Shown in pieces: positions 7,933 through 16,528 of a stretch of DNA of 64,000 nucleotides (positions are counted from its first letter, which is position 1; each line of letters opens with the position of its first letter). The stretch spans positions 868,001-932,000 of the forward strand of contig NZ_JAXAVX010000001.1 in assembly GCF_033949425.1 (NCBI RefSeq), in the 5' to 3' direction. The notes under the pieces were generated by a model. That model was not told where the DNA came from, searched no databases, and saw nothing but the letters and a program-made list of their open reading frames with translations. The DNA comes from Patulibacter brassicae. Lineage in GTDB: Bacteria > Actinomycetota > Thermoleophilia > Solirubrobacterales > Solirubrobacteraceae. Both the position numbers and the translations under genes were made by a program.

Positions 7933-8844
7933 CTAGGAGCTCGGGATGACCGAGCCCTGGTACTTGCGCTCGATGAACGCCTTGACCTCCGGCGAGTGCA
8001 GGAGCTCCTCGAGCTTCGCGATCCGCGGATCGTCCCGGCGGTCGGCCCGCACGACGAGAAGGTTGCTGTACGGGTTGCCCTTCGCCTCCTCGAGCAGCAG
8101 GGCGTCCGAGGCGGGCTTCAGCCCGGCCTCGATCGCGTAGTTGCCGTTGATCACCGCGAGGTCGCTGTCGTCGAGGGTGCGCGGCAGGTTCGCCGGGGCG
8201 ATCGCCTTGAACGTCAGGTCCTTCGGGTTCTCCGCCACGTCGCGCGGCGTCGCCTCGTCGCCCGCGTCGGGCTTCAGCGTCAGCAGGCCCGCCTGCTGGA
8301 GCAGCCGCAGGCCGCGGGCCTGGTTGGCGGGATCGTCGGACAGCGTGACGGTCGCCCCCGAGGGCACGTCGGCGACGTCGTCGACCTTCTTCGAGTAGAG
8401 GCCGAGCGGCTCGAGGTGGACCGGCGCGAGCGAGACGAGGTCGTCGTACTCCGGGTTCTCCTTCTTCTGCGCGTCGAGGTAGGGCACGTGCTGGAAGTAG
8501 TTCGCGTCGAGCGTCCCCTCCTCGAGGGCGACGTTCGGCTGCACGTAGTCGTCGTACGTCTTGACCTCGAGCTTCAGGCCCGCCTTCGGGGCCAGGTCCT
8601 CGGCCACGTGCTCGAGGATCTCCGCGTGCGGGACCGGGCTGGCGCCGACGACGAGCGGCTTCGAGGAGCGGGCCGTCGTGGCGGTGGCGGGCGTGCTGTC
8701 GTCGTCGCCGCCGGTGAGCAGCAGGATCGCGACGACGACCACGACGACCGCGGCCAGGGCGCCGAGGATCGCCGTGCGTCGCCCCGACGAGGGCGACGGT
8801 GGGAGGACCGGCTCGCCGGTCGCGGGGGTCTGTGGGTCGGACAT
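7933..8844 (-). CDS. metQ: methionine ABC transporter substrate-binding protein (MetQ/NlpA)
   Basis: Protein of 303 residues: a short cytoplasmic N-terminus, one transmembrane segment (about residues 23-44), a linker, then the NlpA/MetQ fold. Typical blocks are VVGASPVPHAEILEHVAEDLAPKAGLKLEV, NYFQHVPYLDAQKKENPEYDDL, LGLYSKKVDDVADVPSGATVTLSDDPANQARGLRLLQ and INGNYAIEAGLKP. It binds D/L-methionine for the MetNI importer. NlpA-family proteins are usually lipoproteins, but no lipobox cysteine follows this hydrophobic segment, so it seems membrane-tethered. It is the last gene of a metNIQ operon. Confidence 0.9.
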   Translation of the reverse strand: MSDPQTPATGEPVLPPSPSSGRRTAILGALAAVVVVVVAILLLTGGDDDSTPATATTARSSKPLVVGASPVPHAEILEHVAEDLAPKAGLKLEVKTYDDYVQPNVALEEGTLDANYFQHVPYLDAQKKENPEYDDLVSLAPVHLEPLGLYSKKVDDVADVPSGATVTLSDDPANQARGLRLLQQAGLLTLKPDAGDEATPRDVAENPKDLTFKAIAPANLPRTLDDSDLAVINGNYAIEAGLKPASDALLLEEAKGNPYSNLLVVRADRRDDPRIAKLEELLHSPEVKAFIERKYQGSVIPSS

Positions 8845-8886
8845 GGGGCCTCCGTGGTGGGATCGACGGTTGCGGGGGAAGCGGGT

Positions 8887-9567
8887 TCAGCGATGGGTGA
8901 GGCCGCGCGCGACGGCGTCGCCGACGAGCTGGAAGAGCTGCACGATCACCACGAGGAGGACGACGGTCGCGAGCATGACCGTGCCGTCGTAGCGGTTGTA
9001 GCCGTAGGTGATGGCGAGCGCCCCGAGGCCGCCGCCGCCGACCGTGCCGGCCATCGCGGAGAACCCGACGATCGCCACGAGCGTGATCGTCAGTCCCCCG
9101 ACGAGGCCCGGCGCCGCCTCGGGCAGCAGGACCTTGCGGACGACCTGGGCGCGGGTGGCGCCGATCGCCCGCGCCATCTCGAGCAGCTCGCGCGGGACCT
9201 CGCGCAGCGACTGCTCGACGACCCGCGCGTAGAACGGGGTCATCCCGACCACGAGCGGCACGATCACCGCGCGCGTGCCGAGCGACGTGCCGACGACGAG
9301 CCGCGTGAACGGGATGATCGCGGCGAGCAGGACGATGAACGGCACGGAGCGCCCGACGCCGACGACGAGGGAGAGCACCGCACCGACCGCCGGCAGGGGC
9401 CGGAGCCCGTCCCGCCCGGTCACGTGGAGCGCGACGCCGAGCAGCAGCCCGAGGAGGCCGGTGATCGCCGTCGAGACGACCACCATCGTCAGGGTTTCCC
9501 CGAGCGCCGGGCGCACGAGCGGCCACAGCTCGTCCCACGGCGTGGAGGCGGCGAGCGCGACGCTCAT
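8887..9567 (-). CDS. metI: methionine ABC transporter permease
   Basis: Permease of 226 residues with about five helices. It contains the MetI blocks VVVSTAITGLLGLLLGV, SVPFIVLLAAIIPFTRLVVGTSLGT, the coupling EAA loop (ARAIGATRAQVVRKVLLPEAAPGL) and VAIVGFSAMAGTVGGGGLGALAITYGYNRY. The ATG at 9567 overlaps the metN stop by 4 bases. It forms the membrane channel of the methionine importer with MetN and MetQ. Confidence 0.92.
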   Translation of the reverse strand: MSVALAASTPWDELWPLVRPALGETLTMVVVSTAITGLLGLLLGVALHVTGRDGLRPLPAVGAVLSLVVGVGRSVPFIVLLAAIIPFTRLVVGTSLGTRAVIVPLVVGMTPFYARVVEQSLREVPRELLEMARAIGATRAQVVRKVLLPEAAPGLVGGLTITLVAIVGFSAMAGTVGGGGLGALAITYGYNRYDGTVMLATVVLLVVIVQLFQLVGDAVARGLTHR

Positions 9568-10604
9568 CGCGCCGCCTCCGGACCGACGACGAGGTCGGCC
9601 ACCGCGTCGGGCACTGCGGGGCCCGCATCGTCGACGCGGGCCGCCCGCAGGCCGGACGGCGCCAGGACCGCCGCGAGGTCGACCGCCGGATCGGGCACCG
9701 CCACCGTGACGTGCCCGACGGCCCGGCCGTCGAGCGCCTCGACCGTGCCGCCCAGGAGCGGGACCGGCGCGCCGAGGCGCGCCGCCAGCGTCCCGAGCCA
9801 CGCCGGGTCGGTGGCCGCCGCGCCGTAGGTCACGCGCCACGCGACGTGGCCGACCGGCACCGCGAGCGTCGGGCGCTGCGGGACGAGACCGCGGCCGAGG
9901 GCCGAGTCCGGGTCCGTGACGAGCGAGGTGATCGGGCCCTGCTCGACGATCCGCCCGTCGCGCAGCAGCGCGACCTCGTCGCAGACGTCGCGCACGACGT
10001 CCATCTCGTGCGTGATGAGGAGGATCGTCAGGCCGAGGTCGTCGCGGAGCTCGCGCAGGAGGGCGAGGATCGAGGCCGTCGTCTCGGGGTCCAGCCCGGA
10101 GGTCGCCTCGTCCGACAGCAGGACCGCCGGCCGCAGGGCGAGCGCGCGGGCGATGCCGACCCGCTGACGCTGCCCGCCGGAGAGCTGGGCCGGATGGGCG
10201 TGGGCGTGGGCGAGCAGGCCGACGCGGTCGAGGAGCTCGGCCACCCGACGCCGGCGGTCGGCGCGCGGCACGCCGGCGAGCTCGAGCGGCAGCGCGACGT
10301 TCTCGGTGACCGTCCGGGACGAGAGGAGGCTCGCCGACTGGAAGATCGTGCCGATCCGCCGCCTCGCGGCCTGCAGGGCGCGGTCGTCGAGGGCGACGAG
10401 GTCCGTCCCGTCGACGAGGACCTGTCCGCCCGTCGGGCGCTCGAGCAGGTTGATGCAGCGCGCCAGGGTGCTCTTGCCGGCGCCGCTCGGTCCGATGACG
10501 CCGCCGATCCGCCCGGCGTCCAGCCGCAGCGAGACCGCGTCGAGCACCGTCGTCCCGACGCCGTCGCGACGGAAGGTCTTCGTGAGCTGGCGAACGTCGA
10601 TCAC
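9564..10604 (-). CDS. metN: methionine ABC transporter ATP-binding protein
   Basis: ABC ATPase of 346 residues. Walker A is GPSGAGKSTLARCINLLERPTGG, the signature is LSGGQRQRVGIARAL, Walker B is VLLSDEATSGLDPETT and the H-loop is LLITHEMDVV. The last 90 or so residues form the ACT-like NIL domain (HVAWRVTYGAAATDPAWLGTL) in which MetN proteins bind methionine for trans-inhibition. GTG at 10604 is chosen because it begins directly at VIDVRQLTKTF; frames further upstream run into the AT-rich leader. It is the first gene of metNIQ. Confidence 0.9.
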   Translation of the reverse strand: MIDVRQLTKTFRRDGVGTTVLDAVSLRLDAGRIGGVIGPSGAGKSTLARCINLLERPTGGQVLVDGTDLVALDDRALQAARRRIGTIFQSASLLSSRTVTENVALPLELAGVPRADRRRRVAELLDRVGLLAHAHAHPAQLSGGQRQRVGIARALALRPAVLLSDEATSGLDPETTASILALLRELRDDLGLTILLITHEMDVVRDVCDEVALLRDGRIVEQGPITSLVTDPDSALGRGLVPQRPTLAVPVGHVAWRVTYGAAATDPAWLGTLAARLGAPVPLLGGTVEALDGRAVGHVTVAVPDPAVDLAAVLAPSGLRAARVDDAGPAVPDAVADLVVGPEAAR

Positions 10605-10647
10605 CGGGGCCTCCGGCGGCTCGGCCCGTCCCGCGGACCGGGCCACC

Positions 10648-10686
10648 GGAAACACATCAAAGCAGATCGACTTTCTATCGATTGCG
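10648..10686 (-). promoter_or_regulatory. AT-rich leader of metNIQ with an inverted repeat
   Basis: This is one of the few AT-rich spots in the region, 45-80 bases before metN. It holds ATCGA-N7-TCGAT (10666-10682) and an AAACACATCAAAGC stretch, and is the probable promoter/operator of the methionine importer. No SAM riboswitch or T-box was recognised. The cognate regulator is not in the window. Confidence 0.4.
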
Positions 10687-10714
10687 TGCCCGCGCGCCGA
10701 ATCGGCGCGCCGGG

Positions 10715-11005
10715 TCAGTCGTCGGTGACCTCGACGCCGTGCCAGAACGCGAGCCGGTCGCGGATCTCGGCCGCCGCGTCCTTCGGCTCCGGGTAGAACC
10801 AGGCGGCGTCCTCGTTCACCTGCCCGTCGACCTCGATCGAGTGGTAGGACGCGGTGCCCTTCCACGGGCAGAACGAGGAGGTCGTCGAGTCGCGCAGGAC
10901 GACGTCCGGTCGGACGGCGTCGCGCGGGAAGTAGTGGTTGCCCTCGACGACGACCGTGTCGTCGCTCTGGGCGATCGTCGTGCCGTTCCAGCGTGCGGTG
11001 GCCAT
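10715..11005 (-). CDS. DUF427 domain-containing protein
   Basis: Small protein of 96 residues matching the DUF427 (NTP_transf_9-named) fold, with ARWNGTTIAQSDDTVVVEGNHYFPRDAVRPDVV, a CPWKGTASYHSI core and a WFYPEPKDAAAEIRDRLAFW end. DUF427 proteins are single beta-barrel-like domains of unknown function that are common in actinobacteria. It is a lone gene between the metN leader and the epimerase, both on the same strand. Confidence 0.88.
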   Translation of the reverse strand: MATARWNGTTIAQSDDTVVVEGNHYFPRDAVRPDVVLRDSTTSSFCPWKGTASYHSIEVDGQVNEDAAWFYPEPKDAAAEIRDRLAFWHGVEVTDD

Positions 11006-11084
11006 GGAGCGAGCATGGCGCACGGTGCCGCGCGGCCCGACGGGACGGGGCCGGCGCGCTCCGGCTGCGCGCGCCCGCCGACCC

Positions 11085-12083
11085 TCACCCCGCCTCCGGC
11101 GACGCCGCTCCGGCTGGGCGAGGGGCCGGGCCGACGGGATCGCCGTCCCGGTGCTCGACGAGTCCGGTCCGCCAGCTCGGGATCGCGGGGGCCCAGTCGA
11201 GCTCGGCGCGCGCCCGCGCGTTCGACGCGCCGCGCGCCGCCGTCGCCTGGCGGACCGGGAGCTCGCCGACGAGCAGGCGCGCCAGCCACGCCGGCACCCG
11301 ACGCGGCGGCTTCGCGCCCAGCGCGGCGGCGAACGCCGGCAGCCACTCGCGCATCGGCGCCGGGTCGTCGTCGACGACGTTGTAGACGCCGGGCGCGCCG
11401 CGCTCGAGCGCGGCGACCGTCGCCCGCGCCGCGTCGAAGGCGTGGACGAGCGACCACCGTCCGCCCCCACCTCCCACGAGCGGCATCCGACGGGACCGCA
11501 CCTCGTCGGCCATCGACCCGTCGGAGGCGAGGTACGTGCCGGGCCCGTAGAGGAAGCCGTACCGCAGCGCCAGCCCGGCGAGGCGCGCGCTGCCGGTGAC
11601 CCGGGCCTCGTTGCCGACGAGGATCCGGACCATCTCGGCCGCCGGTGCCGCCGGCGCGTCCGTCCACGGCCGCGCATCCTCGTCCAGGACGTCCGGCCCC
11701 TCCGGGGCGGTGAGGAACGAGATCGACTGCAGGAGGTAGCGGCGCGCGCCGTGCGCCTCGGCGGCCGCGAGCAGCGCCGCCGTGCCGTCGCGACGCAGGC
11801 GATTCGTCGCGCCGTAGAAGTCGTCGAGCCGGCGGGGGTCGTAGCGCTCCGGCAGCGCCGTCAGCTGGTCGATCACCGCGTCGGGCCGGACGTCGGCGAC
11901 GACCGCGTCGACCGCTGCGGGGTCGAGCGCGTCGACGACCCGCCCCTGCGCCCCGACGGCCGCGAGGGCCGGCAGCCGGTCGGGTCGCCGCGTGAGGCCG
12001 ACGACGTCGTGCCCCGCGGCGCGCAGCAGCGGGACGAGCGGGCGACCGATGACGCCCGTGGCGCCGGCGAGCAGGACCCTCAT
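11085..12083 (-). CDS. NAD-dependent epimerase/dehydratase family protein
   Basis: Extended SDR of 332 residues. The N-terminal nucleotide-binding motif is GATGVIGRPLVPLL. The usual YxxxK seems replaced around LRYGFLYGPGTYLASDG, as in atypical NAD(P)-binding members. The middle LQSISFLTAPEGP and later WSLVHAFDAARATVAAL blocks are typical of nucleoside-sugar-epimerase-like proteins without a known substrate. It overlaps the preceding membrane-protein gene by 4 bases (ATGA), forming a two-gene unit divergent from a MocR regulator. Confidence 0.8.
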   Translation of the reverse strand: MRVLLAGATGVIGRPLVPLLRAAGHDVVGLTRRPDRLPALAAVGAQGRVVDALDPAAVDAVVADVRPDAVIDQLTALPERYDPRRLDDFYGATNRLRRDGTAALLAAAEAHGARRYLLQSISFLTAPEGPDVLDEDARPWTDAPAAPAAEMVRILVGNEARVTGSARLAGLALRYGFLYGPGTYLASDGSMADEVRSRRMPLVGGGGGRWSLVHAFDAARATVAALERGAPGVYNVVDDDPAPMREWLPAFAAALGAKPPRRVPAWLARLLVGELPVRQATAARGASNARARAELDWAPAIPSWRTGLVEHRDGDPVGPAPRPAGAASPEAG

Positions 12084-12493
12084 GCCCGCTCCCCGACGGC
12101 CGTCGCGGTGAGCGCGAGCGCGAGCGCCGCCAGGACGGAGAGGCTCACCCCGTCGAGGATCCCGACCGCGTCGCGGTGCGCCTCCCCCACGTCGAGCCAG
12201 TGGTTCACCGCGTGCAGGCCGAGGGTCGCGGCGGCCGCCGCGAGCGTCCCGGCCCGCAGCGCCGGCCAGCGCAGGGCGGCGAGCAGCGCCACCCCGATCC
12301 CCGCGTGGAAGGCGGCGGCGTCGCCGAGGTAGTGCCCGTTGTAGGGGCCGAAGCCACCGAGGCCGTCGTCGAAGAACGACCGCGGCCAGACGCCGATCCA
12401 GGCGCCGAGGACGAGGTGGGTGGCCGCGAGGGCGGCGACACCGAGCGGCACGGCCGCCGGTTGGCGGAGCGCGCGGAGGGGAGCGGAGGCCAT
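12080..12493 (-). CDS. small four-helix membrane protein
   Basis: Hypothetical protein of 137 residues with about four hydrophobic segments. It has conserved-looking short loops: WPRSFFDDGLGGFGPYNGHYLGDAAAFHAGIG between helices 1 and 2, and HAVNHWLDVGEAH between helices 3 and 4. These polar residues (Asp, His) at the membrane face recall small DoxX/DUF4267-like membrane proteins, but no firm family is claimed. It is translationally coupled to the epimerase and divergent from the MocR gene 48 bases away, which may regulate both. Confidence 0.7.
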   Translation of the reverse strand: MASAPLRALRQPAAVPLGVAALAATHLVLGAWIGVWPRSFFDDGLGGFGPYNGHYLGDAAAFHAGIGVALLAALRWPALRAGTLAAAAATLGLHAVNHWLDVGEAHRDAVGILDGVSLSVLAALALALTATAVGERA

Positions 12494-12540
12494 GCGCGCC
12501 ACGCTAGGAGCCCTCCGGTTCCCTGACAAGATCCACTTCG

Positions 12541-13959
12541 ATGCCGAAGCCGGGGACCAGTCGCGGCGACGCCCCCAGCGGACCCGAGGTGCTCGTCCCC
12601 CTGGACCGGTCCGCCGCGACGCCCCTGCGCGCGCAGCTGGAGGAGGGCCTGCGCGACGCGGTGGCCGACGGGCGCCTGCCCGCCGGCGGGGCGCTGCCCT
12701 CCAGCCGGGCCATGGCGCGCGACCTCGGCGTCTCGCGCCGGCTCGTCGTCGAGGCGTACGCCCAGCTGACGGCCGAGGGGATGCTCGTGGCCCGCCCGGG
12801 CGCGGGAACCCGCGTCGCGGACGTGCAGGGGCCGGGCGCGCGCGTCGCGTCCGCGCCCGCCGCCCCCGACCGCTCCGCCGTCGGCGGCCGCCACGATCGG
12901 CGCTACGACCTCTTCCCGGGGCACCCCGACCTCGGCGCGTTCCCGCGGACGGCCTGGCTCGCCGCGCTGCGCGACGTGCTGCGCGAGGTCCCCGACCGCC
13001 GCCTCGGGTACCCCGACCCGACCGGCGCGCCGGAGCTGCGGGCGGCGCTCGCCGGCTACCTCGCCCGGGCCCGGGGCGTCGTCGCCACGCCGGAGCGCGT
13101 CGTCGTCGTGTCCGGCGCCGCGCAGGGGCTCGCCCTCGTGGCGCGGGCGCTCGCCCGCGCCGGGCGGCCCGAGCTCGTCGTCGAGGACCCGAGCCTGCCC
13201 GCGCACCGCGAGCTGCTCGCGCACGCCGGCGCGCGCCTGCGGCCGGTCGCGGTCGACGCCGAGGGCGTGCGGGTCGCGGAGCTGCCGCCGGGCGGCACCT
13301 GCCTGCTCACCCCCGCCCACCAGATGCCGACCGGGGTCGCGCTGTCGCAGGAGCGGCGCACGGCGCTCGCGCGGTGGGCCCGTGCCGGCGGCCTCGTCAT
13401 CGAGGACGACTACGACGCCGAGTTCCGGTACGACCGCGCGCCGCTGGCGGCCGTGCAGCGGCTCGCGCCGGACCGCACCGCGTACCTCGGCTCCGCGTCC
13501 AAGAGCCTCTCCCCCGGCCTGCGGCTCGGGTGGCTCGTCCTGCCCGACGCGCTGCTGCAGGCGGTCCGCATCGAGAAGGCCCACGACGACATGGGCACCG
13601 ACGTCCTGAGCCAGCTGACGCTCGCCCGGATGCTGGAGCGCGGGACCTACGACCGCCACCTGCGCGCCCTGCGCCGCCGCCACCGGGAGCGACGCGACGC
13701 CGTCGTCGCCGCGCTGGGCCGCCACCTGCCCGGCGCGCGACCGCTCGGCGTGGCGGCCGGGCTGCACCTGACCCTCGAGCTGCCGCACCCCGTCGACCCC
13801 GCGGCGCTGGAGGCCGCGTGCGCGGACCGCGAGGTCGGCGTCTACGGCGTGCGGGAGCGCGCGATCGTCCTGGGCTACGCGTCGCTCACGCCGTCCGACC
13901 TCGACGAGGCGGTGCGCCGGCTCACCGCCGCGCTCGCGTCGCCGGGCGTCCGGCGCTGA
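12541..13959 (+). CDS. MocR/PdxR-type regulator (GntR wHTH + aminotransferase domain)
   Basis: Protein of 472 residues. Residues 20-95 form a GntR winged helix (PLRAQLEEGLRDAVADGRLPAGGALPSSRAMARDLGVSRRLVVEAYAQL). From about 120 on it is a fold-type I aminotransferase with YPDPTGAPELRAAL, IEDDYDAEFRYDR and the PLP-lysine motif SASKSLSPGLRLGW. Such proteins sense PLP or amino-acid-derived ligands. The divergent neighbour pair (membrane protein, epimerase) is the likely target. The 3' end overlaps the tail of the convergent GH3 gene by 38 bases. Confidence 0.9.
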   Translation: MPKPGTSRGDAPSGPEVLVPLDRSAATPLRAQLEEGLRDAVADGRLPAGGALPSSRAMARDLGVSRRLVVEAYAQLTAEGMLVARPGAGTRVADVQGPGARVASAPAAPDRSAVGGRHDRRYDLFPGHPDLGAFPRTAWLAALRDVLREVPDRRLGYPDPTGAPELRAALAGYLARARGVVATPERVVVVSGAAQGLALVARALARAGRPELVVEDPSLPAHRELLAHAGARLRPVAVDAEGVRVAELPPGGTCLLTPAHQMPTGVALSQERRTALARWARAGGLVIEDDYDAEFRYDRAPLAAVQRLAPDRTAYLGSASKSLSPGLRLGWLVLPDALLQAVRIEKAHDDMGTDVLSQLTLARMLERGTYDRHLRALRRRHRERRDAVVAALGRHLPGARPLGVAAGLHLTLELPHPVDPAALEAACADREVGVYGVRERAIVLGYASLTPSDLDEAVRRLTAALASPGVRR

Positions 13960-16420
13960 CCGCGCAGGTCCGCAGCACGCGGGTGGCGCGCACCGGACGC
14001 CCGCGGGAGTCGCGTCCGCGGATCCGCACCACGACGCGCCCCGCCGGCACGCGGGCGAGGGCGATCCGCGCGCGCAGGCGACCACGCGACCGGCGCACGG
14101 TCGCGCGCCGCCCGCCGTAGGTCACCCGCGCGCTGCGCAGGCCCCGCGGCAGCGCGATCGTCACGGTGCGCCGGGCGCGACAGCGGGCGACGTCCGCGAG
14201 CGGCACCTCGTCCGCGCAGGCGGCGTCGCGCCCCAGCCGCCCCGACAGGGGCAGATCGCGCGACGAGCTGCCGACCTGCACCCGGTGGCACCCCGGGACC
14301 ACCCGCCAGCGCTCCGCCGCCACGTCCCAGGTCGAGAACGCGCGGTCGTCGAGCGGGAAGCGCACGCGGGTCGAGCCGCCCGGGTCCAGCTGCACCTTCG
14401 CGACGCCCGCGAGCGCCCGCGGGGCATCGTCGGGGCCGGTGCTCGGTCGCCCGAGGTAGAGCTGCGGCACGGCCGTGCCGGTCCGCGTCCCGACGTTCGT
14501 CACCCGCGCGCTGAGCACGAGCCCGGGGCCCGGCTCGCGACGGAGGTCCGCGAGCGCGAAGCGGGCGTAGGAGAGGCCGTGCCCGAACGGCCACCGCGGT
14601 GCGATCCCCAGCGCGTCGTAGTGGCGGTAGCCGATCCGCCGGCCCTCGGAGTACTCCGCGCGCAGCAGCACGCCGGGGTACTGGCGGCGGTCGCGCGCGG
14701 TCGGCCAGTCGCCGTCCCGCGCCGGGAACGTCACCGGGAGGCGCCCGCCGGGATCGACGTCGCCGAAGAGGACCCGCGCGATCGCCGGGCCGGCCTCCTG
14801 CCCCGGGTACCAGGCCTCGAGCACCGCGCCGACGCGGTCCGCCCACGGCGCGAGCACCGGGCCGCCGGTCTCCAGCACGACGATCGTCCGCGGGTTCGCG
14901 CGAGCGACGGCGTCGACGACCGCGTCGGGGTCGGTCAGCCCGATCTGCCCGAGCGGCCGCCCGCTGACGGGGTCCAGCGGGGCGCAGCGCAGCGCGAGGC
15001 ACGGCTTGTCGGTGCCCTCGCTGGCGTAGTCCTCGACGAAGACGATCGCGGCGTCGGCGCCCTTCGCCGCCGCGGCCGCCGCGACGGGGTCGCGGCCCGG
15101 GTCGTATCGGACGCGCGCGCCGCCGGCGCGGGCGCGGATCGCGGCGAGCGGGTCCCGGAACGCGAAGGGCTGGACGTTCGACGAGCCGCCCCCGCCCTTG
15201 TACCGCGTGGCGACCTCGCCGATCACCGCCAGCGACCCCGGCCGGTCCGGCAGGGGCAGCGCCGCACGTCGGTTCTGCAGCAGCACGGCGCCCTGCTCGG
15301 CGGTGCGCCGCGCGACCGCCGCGTGCGCGGGCCGGTCGATCGCGCCGTCGTCGGCGCGGAAGGCCGGTCGGTCGAAGACGCCGAAGCGGAACATCGTGCG
15401 CAGGATCGCCCCGACGCGCCGGTCGACCGCCGCCTCGCTGATCTGCCCGGTCGCCAGCGCGGCGCGCAGCAGCAGCGGCCCGTAGAGCAGGCCGAACGGC
15501 ATCTCCTGGTCGGTGCCGGCGTTGACCGACGCGGCGGTGCTCTTCATCGCGGCGTAGTAGTCCGAGACGACGAAGCCGCCGAAGCCCCACTGGTCGCGCA
15601 GGACGTGCTGCAGGAGCCGGCGGTTCTCGCACGCGAACTGCCCGTTGAGGCTGTTGTAGGCGCACATGACCGCCCCGACGCCGGCGCGCCGGACGGCCGC
15701 CTCGAACGGCGGGAGGTAGATCTCGTGGAGCGTCCGCTCGTCGATCCGGGCGTCCACGAGGCCGCGGCTGCCCTCGATCCCGGTCAGCGGGGGCAGGCCG
15801 CCCTCGCCCTCCTGGCTGTTCGGCGCGAAGTGCTTGACGGTCGCGATGACCCCCTGCCGCTGCGCGCCCTCGATCCACCCGACGGCCGTCTCGGCGGCGA
15901 GGTACGGGTCCTCGCCGTAGCCCTCGAACGCGCGCCCGGCCAGCGGGGTGCGCATCGGCTCGACGGTCGGGGCGTACACGAGGTCGCTGCCCTTGTGCCG
16001 GACCTCGGACGCGATGACCGCGCCGTTCTCGGCGGCGAGCGCCGGGTCGAAGGACGCGGCGAGCGCGAGCGGCCCGGGCATCGCGGTGGCGCGCCCTACG
16101 CGCGGCCCGAACGGCCCGTCGGAGTGGCGCATCCGCGGGACGCCGAGGCGCGGGACGCCGTCGCTGACGCCGGTCGCCTCGGAGCTCGCGAGCTGGTCGC
16201 CGGCCATGAGGCCGAGCTTCTCGTCGATCGTCATCGCCCGCAGGAGGAGCGCGGTGCGCTGCTCGGGCGTGCGCGACGCGTCGCACCAGGGCCGTTGCGC
16301 GGGGTCGCCGCAGCGGCTCTCGGCCTCCGCGGTCGCCGGCAGGGCGAGCAGCACGCCGAGGGCGAGCGCCGTGCGTCCCCACGCGCGCCGTCGGCCGGCG
16401 CGCCGCGTTCTCTCGTGCAT
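13922..16420 (-). CDS. secreted glycoside hydrolase family 3 protein (beta-glucosidase-like)
   Basis: Protein of 832 residues with an N-terminal twin-arginine-rich signal ending near AEAE. The GH3 N-domain contains HSDGPFGPR, the KH pair (VKHFAPNSQ, about residues 196-197), CAYNSLNG, and the nucleophile Asp287 in FVVSDYYAAMKS. The GH3 C-domain (AVLLQNRRAALPL ... VLETGGPVLAPW ... GDVDPGGRLPVTFP) and the fibronectin-like domain (VTNVGTRTGTAVPQLYL) follow. An extra roughly 90-residue basic beta module at the end probably attaches to the cell surface. It likely removes terminal beta-linked sugars outside the cell; the substrate is unknown. It is divergent from a TetR gene with an 18-bp palindrome between them. 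Confidence 0.9.
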   Translation of the reverse strand: MHERTRRAGRRRAWGRTALALGVLLALPATAEAESRCGDPAQRPWCDASRTPEQRTALLLRAMTIDEKLGLMAGDQLASSEATGVSDGVPRLGVPRMRHSDGPFGPRVGRATAMPGPLALAASFDPALAAENGAVIASEVRHKGSDLVYAPTVEPMRTPLAGRAFEGYGEDPYLAAETAVGWIEGAQRQGVIATVKHFAPNSQEGEGGLPPLTGIEGSRGLVDARIDERTLHEIYLPPFEAAVRRAGVGAVMCAYNSLNGQFACENRRLLQHVLRDQWGFGGFVVSDYYAAMKSTAASVNAGTDQEMPFGLLYGPLLLRAALATGQISEAAVDRRVGAILRTMFRFGVFDRPAFRADDGAIDRPAHAAVARRTAEQGAVLLQNRRAALPLPDRPGSLAVIGEVATRYKGGGGSSNVQPFAFRDPLAAIRARAGGARVRYDPGRDPVAAAAAAKGADAAIVFVEDYASEGTDKPCLALRCAPLDPVSGRPLGQIGLTDPDAVVDAVARANPRTIVVLETGGPVLAPWADRVGAVLEAWYPGQEAGPAIARVLFGDVDPGGRLPVTFPARDGDWPTARDRRQYPGVLLRAEYSEGRRIGYRHYDALGIAPRWPFGHGLSYARFALADLRREPGPGLVLSARVTNVGTRTGTAVPQLYLGRPSTGPDDAPRALAGVAKVQLDPGGSTRVRFPLDDRAFSTWDVAAERWRVVPGCHRVQVGSSSRDLPLSGRLGRDAACADEVPLADVARCRARRTVTIALPRGLRSARVTYGGRRATVRRSRGRLRARIALARVPAGRVVVRIRGRDSRGRPVRATRVLRTCAVSAGRPATRARR

Positions 16421-16480
16421 CCCGTCTCCGCCCCTGGACCCGCACGGCCCGTGCCGTGCACCGAGGCGACCGTAGTCGAG

Positions 16481-16498
16481 TTGCACTCCGGAGTGCAA
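16481..16498. promoter_or_regulatory. 18-bp perfect palindrome, probable TetR operator
   Basis: TTGCACTCCGGAGTGCAA is fully symmetric and lies 60 bases from the GH3 start and 30 bases from the TetR start. Such a site between divergent TetR and target genes is the classic autorepression layout. Confidence 0.75.
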
Positions 16499-16528
16499 GT
16501 CGGCCGCCGGAGATGGCATGCTCCACCG

